The notes under the pieces are model-generated. The model searched no databases. It saw only the letters and a list, made by a program, of their open reading frames with translations, and was not told the DNA's origin. Shown here in pieces: positions 1 to 8,413 of a DNA stretch of 48,606 nt (its first letter is position 1; the number at the start of each line of letters is the position of its first letter). The stretch spans positions 1-48,606 of the forward strand of contig JAJEGJ010000063.1 in NCBI GenBank assembly GCA_022819905.1, written 5' to 3'. This DNA is from Alphaproteobacteria bacterium (GTDB lineage: Bacteria; Pseudomonadota; Alphaproteobacteria; TMED109). The translations under genes and the position numbers were made by a program.

Positions 1-99
1 GGGCAGGGCGATGGTGCGCGCGGCGCGGACCACCCGCACCCGGTCGCCGTCGCCGCGCATGAAATCGCTGTACGCGCTGGTGTCGAGGGCGACGTTCAC
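1..99 (-). CDS. VapC-like PIN-domain toxin, N-terminal fragment cut by the window edge
   Basis: Only the first 33 codons lie in the window. Read from the GTG at 99 the protein begins MNVALDTSAYSDFMRGD, the usual opening of PIN-domain ribonucleases, in which the early Asp (residue 6) is part of the metal-binding acidic site. The GTG overlaps the stop of the upstream antitoxin (GTGA, 96-99), so translation is very likely coupled. Family knowledge: VapC toxins cleave tRNA or rRNA and are held inactive by VapB. The rest of the acidic site lies outside the window, so activity cannot be judged. Confidence 0.75.
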   Translation of the reverse strand, partial: MNVALDTSAYSDFMRGDGDRVRVVRAARTIALP

Positions 100-344
100 G
101 GCCACGCGTCGGCGTCGACGCGCTCGAAATCGGCGACGGCGAGGTCGAAGGCTGGATCCTCCTGCCAGGTGCCGATCAGATGATCGAGGTCCGTATGCTC
201 GGCTGATCCGGCCTCCAGTTCCAGACCACGGGCGAGCGCTTCGACCACGACCGCATTGATGCTCTTGTCTTCTCGCCGGGCGCGGTGCCGCACGGCGCGG
301 TCGATGGCCTCGGGAATGGAACGGATAGTGTACTGCATGCCCAT
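96..344 (-). CDS. VapB/FitA-like ribbon-helix-helix antitoxin
   Basis: This 82-residue protein begins MGMQYTIRSIPEAIDRAVRHRAR, a short beta strand followed by two helices typical of ribbon-helix-helix antitoxins of the FitA/VapB type. The acidic, Trp-containing C-terminus (about 50-82) would be the toxin-binding tail. It lies directly upstream of, and overlaps by 4 bp, a PIN-domain toxin gene. By family analogy it would neutralise the toxin and, with it, repress its own promoter; a good -35/-10 pair with an inverted repeat lies just upstream. No ribosome binding site is visible, which fits a leaderless transcript. Confidence 0.78.
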   Translation of the reverse strand: MGMQYTIRSIPEAIDRAVRHRARREDKSINAVVVEALARGLELEAGSAEHTDLDHLIGTWQEDPAFDLAVADFERVDADAWP

Positions 345-353
345 AATGCATGC

Positions 354-382
354 AATATATGCACGAATTGCCTGCTATGCAA
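354..382 (-). promoter_or_regulatory. Promoter and probable operator of the vapBC-like pair
   Basis: On the minus strand TTGCAT (377-382) is followed after exactly 17 bp by TATATT (354-359), a good sigma70-type promoter. The -10 sits inside the inverted repeat TGCA-TATAT-TGCA, a plausible site for the RHH antitoxin. The -10 is only 9 bp from the ATG at 344, so the predicted mRNA would have a 5' leader of about 0-3 nt. Confidence 0.55.
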
Positions 383-550
383 TCGGCCGCGCCCCGGAGG
401 AGTGGATTGGTCACCGCGGCACCGCTGCGAGAAGGGCTTTGCGTGAAGTGGGGCAAGTCCCAGCCGACGCCCGGGCGCACTCGGTACGAGTCGTGCGGAT
501 TTCCGCCTGACCGCCGCCGGCCGTCCCGCTGCGCTGCCGCGCCCGTGCGG

Positions 551-1054
551 CTACAGGGCATCCACCTCGTCGACGGACAGCGTGTAGGCGCCCAGCAAGC
601 CGGGGACGGGCGCAGAGGAATACGAGGACACCGACACGTAGTAGGTTCCGTCCTCGTCCGGCGTGAACCGCTTCGGCTTCGTCGCCTCCCCCGGCAAACA
701 ATGCGTTCCGTCGATGAACTCCCCCTCGTCGTCAAAGATGGAGCCCAGGATCAGGGAGGTCTCCGCCCCGTCCTTCGTGCCCGACCGCGTGATCTCGTAG
801 GTCTTGCCCGCCTCGAGGGTCACCGCGAACCAGTCGCTGTCGTTCCTGTAGTTGATCTCGCCCGACGCCTTGCCGCCGACCGCGACCGTGCCCGTGGTGT
901 CCGTGTCGTCCGAGTAGTCGTCCACGATCGCCGCGGCTGACTGCCGCACCCTGGCCCGGTCGCTACCGTCGAGATCCAGTGCTCCGTCCTGTCCGCCTCC
1001 AGCACATCCCGCGCAACCTTCCGCACCGGCTTCCAGAAATGGTAACGGCCGCAT
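551..1054 (-). CDS. Isolated pre-peptidase C-terminal (PPC)-like domain protein
   Basis: The C-terminal ~145 residues match the PPC-like beta-sandwich pattern: a DDYSDDTDTTG opening, then GGKASGEI, DSDWFAVTLEAGKTYEI, a middle strand with IFDDEGE, and the closing EDGTYYVSVSSY and GAYTLSV motifs. These domains usually occur as tandem copies at the end of large secreted peptidases or adhesins; here one copy stands almost alone. The start is uncertain: an ATG at 1054 is used, but no ribosome binding site precedes it and an upstream TTG at 1114 keeps the frame open. A GCAGCAGGG stretch near the N-terminus could be a degenerate lipobox. It may be a free-standing secreted protein or the surviving tail of a larger decayed gene. 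Confidence 0.55.
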   Translation of the reverse strand: MRPLPFLEAGAEGCAGCAGGGQDGALDLDGSDRARVRQSAAAIVDDYSDDTDTTGTVAVGGKASGEINYRNDSDWFAVTLEAGKTYEITRSGTKDGAETSLILGSIFDDEGEFIDGTHCLPGEATKPKRFTPDEDGTYYVSVSSYSSAPVPGLLGAYTLSVDEVDAL

Positions 1055-1139
1055 GCATCGCGTACGATCCGGAAGTTGCGGCGGCAGGGTGACGCCATCC
1101 CGTACGGGTCGCAACGGAATGGCCTTGTCGGGTGATCGG

Positions 1140-1874
1140 ATGCGACGTTACAGGGGCACGCTGCTTGCGGCCTGTGTTCTACTGCTCACGGCCACCCAGT
1201 ACGCCGACGCGCAGGAAGGGCCGTACGTCGGCATCGCGGCCGGTTGGAAGCGGGCAAGCGCCGACTACACAAAGGGAATCGGTCTCGACGTGCCACCCGC
1301 GAGCTACGAGACCGCGACAAACGAGGTGCGGCGCGGGGCCGGCACGTTGCGGGCGTCGCTCGGCTACCGAACCTTCGTCGCCGACCGCCTGTACGTTTCG
1401 GGAGAGTTGGAAGCGGCATTCCACGGGGGCGGCGGCCCGGCGGGCTACCTGCGGGAGGGCACTGGCGTTGGCGACCGGGACGTGTGGCCCGGCCCGTGGA
1501 GCGTGGAAAAGGAAGGCGGCGTCGGCATGAACGCCCGGCTGGGGTACGCGCCGGGCGGGCTGCTGGGCGAAGGGGGATCGGTCTATCTCATCGCCGGCGT
1601 GCATTGGGAACGGGCAACCGTGCGGCGCGGTTCCGACATCGGTGGCAGAGCAATCCGGAGTGTGGCCGAGCACACGCTGCGGCCGCGAGTGGTCGGTATG
1701 GGTGCCGAATGGGGGAGCCTGGCAAGCCGCATCGGGCTGGAAGTTCGGTACTCGGCCGCTGAGCTGGAGTTCCGCACCGGAGGGGACGGATCGGCGCTCG
1801 GGATGCCTCGCATCGACCACCGGTTTCACGTGCGCGAGGTCGGCGTCCAGGTGGGCTACACCCACGCGTTCTGA
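1140..1874 (+). CDS. Outer-membrane beta-barrel protein, small
   Basis: From the ATG at 1140 the protein has 244 residues and a clear signal peptide (basic MRRYR, hydrophobic LLAACVLLLTA, cleavage after ADA before QEGPYVG). The mature part alternates polar and aromatic/hydrophobic residues, contains Gly-rich strands such as GPYVGIAAGW and VGVQVGYTHAF, and ends with a C-terminal Phe, the usual beta-barrel insertion signal. This fits the OmpA/OmpW-like eight-stranded barrel class; the specific role is unknown. An alternative ATG lies at 1119 (MALSGDR). It is divergent from the PPC-domain gene. GC content is like the core genome. Confidence 0.7.
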   Translation: MRRYRGTLLAACVLLLTATQYADAQEGPYVGIAAGWKRASADYTKGIGLDVPPASYETATNEVRRGAGTLRASLGYRTFVADRLYVSGELEAAFHGGGGPAGYLREGTGVGDRDVWPGPWSVEKEGGVGMNARLGYAPGGLLGEGGSVYLIAGVHWERATVRRGSDIGGRAIRSVAEHTLRPRVVGMGAEWGSLASRIGLEVRYSAAELEFRTGGDGSALGMPRIDHRFHVREVGVQVGYTHAF

Positions 1875-2596
1875 CCGGGGCTGCAGCGTCAGCCGGCAAT
1901 GGCGGGACGCTCGGAGCGACAGCGGGCAGCCACTCGTAGCGCGCCGGGTCGAGGTGCTCGAAGTCGCGGCAGCGGCACCTGGCGGGACCGCGGTGGCCCG
2001 GGAGTCGAGGCCGGAGATCGAGGGTCCGTGCCGCTCACTTCCGTCTGCAGAGCCCTGACCTTCCACGCCCAGGCCCGCCATCCGGTTCGCGACCCAACAA
2101 GACAAGCTCGACTTGCGTCGCACGATGCCCCAACCGTATCGAGCGTGAAGTTTGTGCCCACTTGCCAAGGCTCGCACACGCGCCGAGAACCCACGAGCGG
2201 ATCAGCACTAGGCTCATACTGCCGGTGCTAGAGACGGCTCCGCTGGAAGCATCGCCCGGGATGTCGGAGGAGCGGCGCACGGCGATCGCGTGAATTGAGT
2301 TTGGGTCTCCGGACTTGTTCCAGCTAGATGTTCTACTTGAGGAATGGCATATGCGGCGCATTCAGTCACGTTACCCCGAACGGCTCCCTCCGCCTCTTGC
2401 CATCGGTCTGATAGCCGTCGCTAGGTATCGGCCTAGCGGGCCACATTCTGTGCAAGGTCTCCGGACAATATCTCAAGCCGTGCAACTGTCGCTCTGAACG
2501 GCCAAGAGCTCCCCCCGGCACTATTCGGCTGCGCTGCTCGTACTCAGCAAATCTGAGTATGGCGCTCGCGCATTCTTGCTCGTGGGAAGCTACCGC
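1875..2596. other. Gene-free, lower-GC stretch with one perfect hairpin
   Basis: No reading frame here resembles a protein family I recognise, and GC content drops noticeably from about 2080 to 2570. A perfect 7-bp hairpin (TACTCAG, 5-nt loop, CTGAGTA) lies at 2541-2559 without a T run. The stretch ends at the decayed tRNA 3' half and probably represents old inserted DNA. Confidence 0.5.
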
Positions 2597-2641
2597 CCTT
2601 TAAACCGCAGGTCGCAAGTTCGAGTCCTGCAGGGCGCGCCA
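2597..2641 (+). pseudogene. Decayed tRNA 3' half (tRNA-Lys-like), possible attachment-site remnant
   Basis: The segment carries a T arm (stem 2614-2618 and 2626-2630, loop TTCGAGT at 2619-2625), a 3' acceptor strand AGGGCGC and an encoded CCA at 2639-2641. Upstream, CTTTAAACCGCAGGTCG resembles the anticodon loop and 3' stem of a tRNA-Lys. The T stem has one mismatch (A2617-C2627), and no proper anticodon 5' stem or D arm precedes it. This is what remains when an integrative element duplicates the 3' end of a tRNA gene, but no integrase is present here. It stops 5 bp before the scoB stop codon. Confidence 0.55.
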
Positions 2642-2646
2642 GTCGT

Positions 2647-3291
2647 TCAGGCCGCGCGACGGGCCTCGGCCAGCGGCGCCCCGGTTTTCACCTCGACGTC
2701 GCTGAACTGGACGCCCGGCGCCAGTTCCACGACCTGAACCACGCCGTCCTTCGGCATGAAGACGCCGAGATCCGTGATCACGAGATCGACGCACGCCTGT
2801 CCGGTCAGCGGCAGGGTGCAGGCCTCGAGAAGTTTCGGGCTTCCGTCGCGGGCGACGTGTTCCATTACGACGATGACACGGCGCACGCCGGCGACCAGAT
2901 CCATCGCCCCGCCCATTCCCTTCACCATCTTCCCGGGAATGGTCCAGTTGGCGAGGTCACCGTTGGCCGCCACCTGCATGGCACCGAGGATGGAGAGGTC
3001 CACATGCCCGCCCCGAATCATGGCGAAGCTTTCGGCGCTCGAGAAATAGCTGGAGTCGGAAAGCTCCGACACCGTCTGTTTGCCGGCATTGATCAGGTCA
3101 GCATCGACTTCTTCCTCGTACGGAAACGGCCCCATGCCCAGCAGCCCGTTCTCGCTCTGGAGCGTGATGTCGACGCCCTCGGGAACGAAGTTCGCCACCT
3201 CGGTCGGCATGCCAATCCCAAGATTCACGTAGAACCCGTCCTGGAGTTCCTGCGCGGCACGGGCACAGATTTCAGTTCGATTCCAAGGCAT
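2647..3291 (-). CDS. scoB: 3-oxoacid CoA-transferase subunit B
   Basis: This 214-residue protein is the beta subunit of succinyl-CoA:3-ketoacid CoA-transferase, which moves CoA from succinyl-CoA to acetoacetate in ketone-body or poly-hydroxybutyrate use. Visible signatures are [11 protein letters not shown] near the N-terminus and [10 protein letters not shown], whose Glu is the catalytic residue that forms the enzyme-CoA thioester, then [14 protein letters not shown]. Length is normal for the family. A clear GGAGG lies 5 bp before the ATG at 3291. It is the second gene of a two-gene operon, 20 bp after scoA. Confidence 0.95.
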   Translation of the reverse strand: MPWNRTEICARAAQELQDGFYVNLGIGMPTEVANFVPEGVDITLQSENGLLGMGPFPYEEEVDADLINAGKQTVSELSDSSYFSSAESFAMIRGGHVDLSILGAMQVAANGDLANWTIPGKMVKGMGGAMDLVAGVRRVIVVMEHVARDGSPKLLEACTLPLTGQACVDLVITDLGVFMPKDGVVQVVELAPGVQFSDVEVKTGAPLAEARRAA

Positions 3292-3311
3292 GGTCGCCTC
3301 CGTTCGCGCGC

Positions 3312-4013
3312 TCAGGGCCTGGGCCGTGTGGTCCGGTGCTCGACCACCCGACTGTACTGGGATCCCTGCAGGATCCGGTCGACGTAGATCCCGGGCGTGT
3401 GGATCTGGTCGCCGTCGAGCTCGTCCGGTTCAACGAGGTGCTCGACCTCGGCAACCGTAACCTTGCCGGCAGTGGCCATCACAGGATTGAAGTTCCGGGC
3501 GGTCTTGCGGTAGATCAGGTTGCCCTTGGTATCACCTTTCCACGCCTTCACGATTGCAAGGTCTGACACCAGTCCCGTTTCCATGACGTACGCCCGGCCG
3601 TTGAACGTGCGGGTTTCCTTGCCATCAGCGACGACCGTGCCGGCTCCAGTCGCCGTGTAAAATGCGGGAATCCCGGCGCCGCCGGCTCGAATCCGTTCCG
3701 CCAGTGTTCCCTGGGGATTGAATTCGAGTTCCAGGATGCCGTCCAGGTACTGCTGGGCGAAGATCTTGTTCTCGCCCACGTAACTGGAAATCATCTTCCG
3801 CACCTGTCGGGTTTCCAGCAGGAGGCCCAGACCGGCGCCATCGACGCCGGCGTTGTTGCTGATGACCGTGAGGTCGCGCGCGCCTGTTTCCTTGAGCGCA
3901 AGGATCAGGTTCTCCGGAATGCCGCAGAGTCCGAAGCCGCCAGCCATCACCGTCATCCCGTCCACCACCAGCCCATCGAGCGCGACGGCAGCGTCCTCGT
4001 ACACCTTGTTCAT
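3312..4013 (-). CDS. scoA: 3-oxoacid CoA-transferase subunit A
   Basis: The alpha subunit starts [37 protein letters not shown], the classical N-terminus with the CoA-transferase family 1 signature [10 protein letters not shown]. It has 233 residues, the usual length. The frame stays open upstream to 4244, but that extension is Arg/Ala-rich and unlike the family, so the ATG at 4013 is chosen. SISSYVGEN-like and [12 protein letters not shown] segments are conserved. With ScoB it forms the heteromeric transferase. It is divergent from the lytic transglycosylase gene. Confidence 0.95.
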   Translation of the reverse strand: MNKVYEDAAVALDGLVVDGMTVMAGGFGLCGIPENLILALKETGARDLTVISNNAGVDGAGLGLLLETRQVRKMISSYVGENKIFAQQYLDGILELEFNPQGTLAERIRAGGAGIPAFYTATGAGTVVADGKETRTFNGRAYVMETGLVSDLAIVKAWKGDTKGNLIYRKTARNFNPVMATAGKVTVAEVEHLVEPDELDGDQIHTPGIYVDRILQGSQYSRVVEHRTTRPRP

Positions 4014-4228
4014 GGAGCCATGATCCCGACCATCGGCCACCCCGGCCGGCAAGAGAGTAAGAAAGACTTCGGCGGGCGGCAACGGCACGGCCGCCCGCGC
4101 CCGAAACCGGTACCGGTTGTAGGCTCGCGGCATTGTCCGCAGCGACGACCGGCATACGCGATCCCTAGCAAACCGGCGCTTGGACCCGGCTGCGCTACCC
4201 TTATCGGCTAGGGAGCGCGGCGCGTCAC

Positions 4229-6031
4229 ATGGCCACAGCCTCACGAATTACTGCTGTCGTGGTCGCCGGTACGATCGTGCTGGCGGGGTCGGGCCACACT
4301 GCGACGCCGGCGATCGAACAAGGCAAGCCCGTGAAGCCGCTTGCACAGGTAACGGAGGAACTCCTCCGGGCAGGCGTGCCGCCCGTACTCTCGCAGGAGG
4401 ATGCAAAGCGCTATCGGCGCATCTTCACCCTGCAGGATCAGGGTGACTGGGCCACGGCGGAATCCGAAATCGCCAGACTCCGGAACCGCGTCCTGCTTGG
4501 CCACGTGCGCTACCAGAAACTCATGCATCCGACGGAGTACCGCTCGTCGTTCGCGGACCTCGCCGGATGGCTGGAGTCCTATGCCGATCATCCGGGCGCG
4601 CGCCTGATCCATCGCCTCGCACTCAGGCGTCAGGGACCAGACGACGATCGGCCTCCGACGCCGGCCAGCATCAAGCGCCTTGGCGGCTACGGCCCCGATT
4701 GGCCAAGCCACGCACTGAAGATCGGCGATACGCGGTCGCAGCGGAGGTTCGCCCAGGACATCATCCGCCTGGTCACCAGGGGGCAGTACGACCGTGCCCT
4801 GGCGCGCCTGCACGGGGGACCCAACAACCTCTCTCCCGAAGACGTTGCGCAGCTGGAGGGCCGGATCGCCATCGGCTACTACGCGGACGGCGACTACTGG
4901 CGTGCGTTCACGCTGGCCGCCGCCGCCAGCACGTCGGTGGAGCCTGGATTCTCGTGGATCCATCTGCGCGCGGGCCTGGCGGCGCTGCAACTGGATCTGA
5001 CCTATTCCGCGCTCGAGCATTTCGGTCAGGCCGCAGTCACGCCCGGCAGTACGTGGGAAACCGCCAGCGGCGCCTACTGGGCGGCCCGGATCCACGCCCG
5101 CCTCGGCCACGACGGGGACGCCGAGGACATGCTGCACACCGCAGCCGAGTTTCCCCTCACCCTCTACGGGCAGCTCGCGCTGGAAGAACTGGGGCTGGCC
5201 GAGCGCCACAGCTGGGTTGACCGGCAGGCGGTCACAGTCAATCCGGAATCGGCGATGCTCGCGCTGCCCGCCGCCCAACGCGCGGTGGCGCTGGTCCAAG
5301 CGGGCCGCATGTACGAGGCCGACGCCGAGTTCAGGCTGCTTGCCGGCGAAGATCGCGGAACCGCGGACACCGAACTCCTCGCCTTCGCGATGGCGCTCGA
5401 CTTGCCTGGCGTGCAGATCCGGCTGGGCAGCCGCCTCGAACGTTCAGGGTCCCGTAATCTATCGGCGCTCTACCCGGCCTCCGACTGGCTCGGCAGCGCC
5501 GCAACCGAGATCGATCAAGCCCTCGTGCACGCGATTGTCCACAAGGAATCCGGCTTTCACATCCGTGCCAAGAGCTCGCGCGGTGCCCGCGGGCTCATGC
5601 AGGTGCTGCCGCGAATTGGACGGAAACTTACCGGCGACCAACGCCTCCGTGGTCCCGGCGCCGACTACCTCTACGATCCCGTATTCAATCTGCGCCTGGG
5701 CCAGCGGGTGCTTGGCGACATCCTGAAGCACCCCGATATCGGGCGCGATCTGATCGGCGCCCTGGTGGCCTACAACGCGGGGGCGCGCCACTGGGTCGCC
5801 TGGAAGGAGCGGATCGACGCCGACCATCCGCTGCTGTTCATCGAGAGCATTCCGTTGCTCGAAACGCGCTGGTTCGTGAAACGAGTCCTGGCCAGTCTCT
5901 GGATGTATCGAGACCGCTTCAGGCAGCACAAACCGGCCCGGACCGCCCTGAGCCACGGCAAGTGGCCGCAGTACGTCCCGCTGGACTCCGGAGCCGGAAA
6001 AGACGATACGGAGCTCTATGTCGGGTCTTGA
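4229..6031 (+). CDS. Soluble lytic murein transglycosylase
   Basis: This 600-residue protein has a signal peptide (about residues 1-25), a long helical superhelix of TPR-like repeats, and a C-terminal SLT domain (about 425-560). The catalytic Glu is residue 440 in IVHKESGFH, followed by the family motifs RGLMQVLP and AYNAGARHW. It cleaves the MurNAc-GlcNAc bond of peptidoglycan in the periplasm, leaving 1,6-anhydro ends. Architecture and length match Slt70. A weak promoter (TTGGAC at 4180-4185, TATCGG at 4202-4207, 16 bp apart) precedes it. Its end overlaps the next gene by 14 bp. Confidence 0.92.
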   Translation: MATASRITAVVVAGTIVLAGSGHTATPAIEQGKPVKPLAQVTEELLRAGVPPVLSQEDAKRYRRIFTLQDQGDWATAESEIARLRNRVLLGHVRYQKLMHPTEYRSSFADLAGWLESYADHPGARLIHRLALRRQGPDDDRPPTPASIKRLGGYGPDWPSHALKIGDTRSQRRFAQDIIRLVTRGQYDRALARLHGGPNNLSPEDVAQLEGRIAIGYYADGDYWRAFTLAAAASTSVEPGFSWIHLRAGLAALQLDLTYSALEHFGQAAVTPGSTWETASGAYWAARIHARLGHDGDAEDMLHTAAEFPLTLYGQLALEELGLAERHSWVDRQAVTVNPESAMLALPAAQRAVALVQAGRMYEADAEFRLLAGEDRGTADTELLAFAMALDLPGVQIRLGSRLERSGSRNLSALYPASDWLGSAATEIDQALVHAIVHKESGFHIRAKSSRGARGLMQVLPRIGRKLTGDQRLRGPGADYLYDPVFNLRLGQRVLGDILKHPDIGRDLIGALVAYNAGARHWVAWKERIDADHPLLFIESIPLLETRWFVKRVLASLWMYRDRFRQHKPARTALSHGKWPQYVPLDSGAGKDDTELYVGS

Positions 6032-6554
6032 CGAATCCAGACCGTTTCTGCCGGTGCAGATCGCCGTCCTGACCGTATCGGATTCGCGGTCGCTGGCCGA
6101 CGACCGTTCGGGCAACCTGCTGGCCGAACGCATCACGGCCGCGAGTCACATCCTGCAGGCGCGCGCGCTGGTCCGGGACGAGGCCGGCCTGATCGAGGCG
6201 CAGCTGCGGCAATGGATCGCCGATCCCTCGGTGGATGCGATCATCGCAACGGGCGGCACCGGCATCACGGGACGCGACGTCACGCCGGAGGCGTTCGAGC
6301 GCGTCGTGGAGAAAGACATCCCCGGCTTCGGAGAGCTCTTCAGGATGCTGAGTTTCTCGAAGATCGGCACCTCCACGATGCAGTCCCGGGCGCTCGCCGG
6401 AGTCGCCGACGGCACCTACTTGTTTGCGCTGCCGGGTTCGCCGAGCGCCTGCCGCGACGGCTGGGACGACATTCTCGTCCACCAACTCGACAATCGGTTT
6501 CGCCCCTGCAACCTTGTCGAACTGATGCCGCGACTCAACGAACATCGCCGCTGA
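6018..6554 (+). CDS. moaB: Molybdenum cofactor biosynthesis protein B (MoaB/MogA family)
   Basis: The 178-residue protein carries the MoCF-binding fold motifs: VLTVSDSRSLADDRSG near the N-terminus, IIATGGTGITGRDVTPEA in the middle and LPGSPSACRDGWDDI near the end. Family members adenylylate molybdopterin or take part in that step of molybdenum cofactor synthesis. The start overlaps the end of the transglycosylase gene, with GGAGCTCT just before the ATG, so expression is coupled to it. No other moa or moe gene is in the window. Confidence 0.9.
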   Translation: MSGLDESRPFLPVQIAVLTVSDSRSLADDRSGNLLAERITAASHILQARALVRDEAGLIEAQLRQWIADPSVDAIIATGGTGITGRDVTPEAFERVVEKDIPGFGELFRMLSFSKIGTSTMQSRALAGVADGTYLFALPGSPSACRDGWDDILVHQLDNRFRPCNLVELMPRLNEHRR

Positions 6555-6574
6555 TCGCCGAACCGGCGGTCCGA

Positions 6575-6608
6575 CAAGACCTGTAGGACGGCAACTTCCC
6601 AGGTCTTG
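6575..6608. promoter_or_regulatory. Perfect 9-bp inverted repeat just upstream of a transporter start
   Basis: CAAGACCTG (6575-6583) and CAGGTCTTG (6600-6608) form a perfect 9-bp inverted repeat around a 16-nt spacer, ending 3 bp before the ATG of the DMT transporter gene. There is no T run, so it is not an ordinary terminator. It could be an operator or a translation-blocking hairpin; the sequence alone does not decide. Confidence 0.45.
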
Positions 6609-6611
6609 GCA

Positions 6612-7511
6612 ATGAGTCTGCACAGGATCCGAATTCTCTGGGCCGCCATCCCTCCTCCCGTGCGCGGCGCCCTGTGGATGATCCTCGCGAACGTCTTCTT
6701 CACCCTCATGAACACGCTGGTCCGCGAGCTGTCGTCCCGCTACGGCCTGTTCGAACTCCTGTTCGTCCGCTCCCTGTTCGGGCTCATTTTCGTGCTGCTG
6801 CTGGTCTGGCCCGCGGGAATCCGCTCGCTCAAGACCAAGCGGCCGGGCCTGCAGGTCGTTCGCGGCCTCCTCGGGTTCACCGCGATGTACCTTTGGTTCT
6901 TCGCCGTCAGCAACATTCCCCTCGCACAGGCCACCGCCATCAACTTCTCGGCCCCGGTCTTCGCGGCCGTGCTGATCGCCGTCTTTCTGGGGGAGCGCAT
7001 GCGGGCCCGGCGCTGGACGGCCACCGCGCTCGGGTTCGTGGGGATGCTCATCGTGCTGCGACCGGGGTTTGCGGAATTCTCGTTTGCGGTCGCGGCTGCG
7101 CTCTGCGCGTCCATGCTGATGGCGGTCGGAGCCACCGTGGTCAAGGTGGTGGCCCGCACCGACCACCCGAACTCCGTGGTGCTCTATGTACCGCTGTTCC
7201 TGTCCGTGTTCGCCGTCATACCGGCGCTGCTGGACTGGACACCCCCCACCGGGACGGATCTCGTGCTGATGGCAGTCCTCGGCCTGGTCGGCACGCTGGC
7301 GCACCACTGCTGGGTGCGCGCGTTCGCGGTCACTGAGGCCACGGCCGTCCTGCCGTACGATTTCGTCCGCCTACCGATGATGGCCCTGGCCGGCTACGCC
7401 CTCTATTCCGAGGTCCCCGATCTCTGGACCTGGCTCGGCGCGACCGTCATTCTCGGCAGTTCCGTCTACATGGCGCATCGGGAAAGCCGCGCCCACCGGC
7501 GGCGCCAGTGA
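6612..7511 (+). CDS. EamA/DMT-family transporter 1
   Basis: The 299-residue protein has about ten predicted membrane segments in two EamA repeats (about 15-145 and 155-290), the drug/metabolite transporter architecture. Short motifs typical of the family include LLGFTAMYLWFFAVSNIPLAQATAI in repeat 1 and the matching Ala-rich loop AVTEATAVLPYDFVRLP in repeat 2. Substrate cannot be read from sequence. The ATG at 6612 is preferred over an in-frame TTG at 6606 that lies inside the inverted repeat. It overlaps the next, homologous gene (TGATG). Confidence 0.88.
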   Translation: MSLHRIRILWAAIPPPVRGALWMILANVFFTLMNTLVRELSSRYGLFELLFVRSLFGLIFVLLLVWPAGIRSLKTKRPGLQVVRGLLGFTAMYLWFFAVSNIPLAQATAINFSAPVFAAVLIAVFLGERMRARRWTATALGFVGMLIVLRPGFAEFSFAVAAALCASMLMAVGATVVKVVARTDHPNSVVLYVPLFLSVFAVIPALLDWTPPTGTDLVLMAVLGLVGTLAHHCWVRAFAVTEATAVLPYDFVRLPMMALAGYALYSEVPDLWTWLGATVILGSSVYMAHRESRAHRRRQ

Positions 7512-8413
7512 TGCGCGGGTTTCAGGCTCCGATGTCGGCGCACACGCGCGCGACGCTCTTCATTCTCTGCGCCGCCGCGACGTTCCCGGTGATGGCGGCG
7601 CTGGTCAAGTTCCTTTCCACCGACTTCCATCCCCTGCAACTCGCGTTCTTCCGGTGCCTCTTCGGCGGCGTGGTCCTGATCCCCTTCTTCCTGCGGCGTC
7701 CCGCGGCGGTCGTCACCGCCCGGCCGCGCATGCATCTCTTTCGGGGCCTGCTCGGGGTAGTCTCCATGTGGATGGGCTTCACGGCCCTGTCGCTGCTGCC
7801 GCTGGCGGAGGCGGTGACCCTGGGCTTCACGCGCATTCTCTTCCTGATTCCGCTGGCGGTCCTGATCATGGGGGACCGCGTCGATCTCCCGCGCTGGATC
7901 GCGACCCTCGTCGGGTTCGGCGGCATCGTGCTGATGATCAGCCCGGCCGGCACGGACCTGCCGGCGGCCGGGGTGGCCTTGTCGCTGGCGTCGGCGGTGA
8001 CCATTGCCAGCGTCAAGCTGACGGTGAAATCGCTGGCGGAGACCGAGGCGACGCTCACCATCCAGCTGTGGTTTGCCGGCTTCGCGACGCTGGCGACGCT
8101 CGCCCCGGCGCTCTTCGTCTGGCGATGGCCGGAACCATTCGAACTGCTGCTGCTGTTGGCGATCGGCGGCGCCGGAACCCTCGGGCAGATGTTCACCGTG
8201 CTCGGGCTGCGGGGCGTACAGCCGAGCGCGGTGATGCCGATCGACTACACCCGGTTGATCTTCGCGACGTTCTACGGCTTCCTTCTCTTCGGGCAGCTCC
8301 CCGGCCCGGCAACCATCACCGGCGCCGGCGTCATCGTTGCCGCCACGCTCTACATCGCGCGGCGTGGTGAACGCGTCGCCACGGCCGAGCTGGGACTCAT
8401 CCGGCGACGCTGA
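7511..8413 (+). CDS. EamA/DMT-family transporter 2
   Basis: The 300-residue protein is a second EamA-type carrier with ten predicted membrane segments and duplicated halves, including LLGVVSMWMGFTALSLLPLAEAVTLGFT and the second-half counterpart QPSAVMPIDYTRLIFATFYGFLLFG. It starts at the ATG inside the stop of the first transporter (TGATG), so the two are translationally coupled. Tandem DMT genes may form a hetero-oligomer or be an old duplication; sequence divergence is large. The 3' end overlaps the convergent DUF3429 gene by 17 bp. Confidence 0.87.
   Translation: MRGFQAPMSAHTRATLFILCAAATFPVMAALVKFLSTDFHPLQLAFFRCLFGGVVLIPFFLRRPAAVVTARPRMHLFRGLLGVVSMWMGFTALSLLPLAEAVTLGFTRILFLIPLAVLIMGDRVDLPRWIATLVGFGGIVLMISPAGTDLPAAGVALSLASAVTIASVKLTVKSLAETEATLTIQLWFAGFATLATLAPALFVWRWPEPFELLLLLAIGGAGTLGQMFTVLGLRGVQPSAVMPIDYTRLIFATFYGFLLFGQLPGPATITGAGVIVAATLYIARRGERVATAELGLIRRR

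Noticed and set aside
820-1098. Alternative minus-strand frame over the PPC-domain gene
   Set aside because: Arg/Thr-rich shadow of the better-supported frame with no family resemblance beyond a short stretch.
2600-2794. Minus-strand frame ending in LQDSNLRP-type residues
   Set aside because: This is the well-known artefact of translating the complement of a tRNA T arm; the DNA is the tRNA remnant plus antisense of scoB.
4014-4244. N-terminal extension of ScoA
   Set aside because: The open frame upstream of 4013 is basic and not like the family, and overlaps the start region of the divergent transglycosylase gene.
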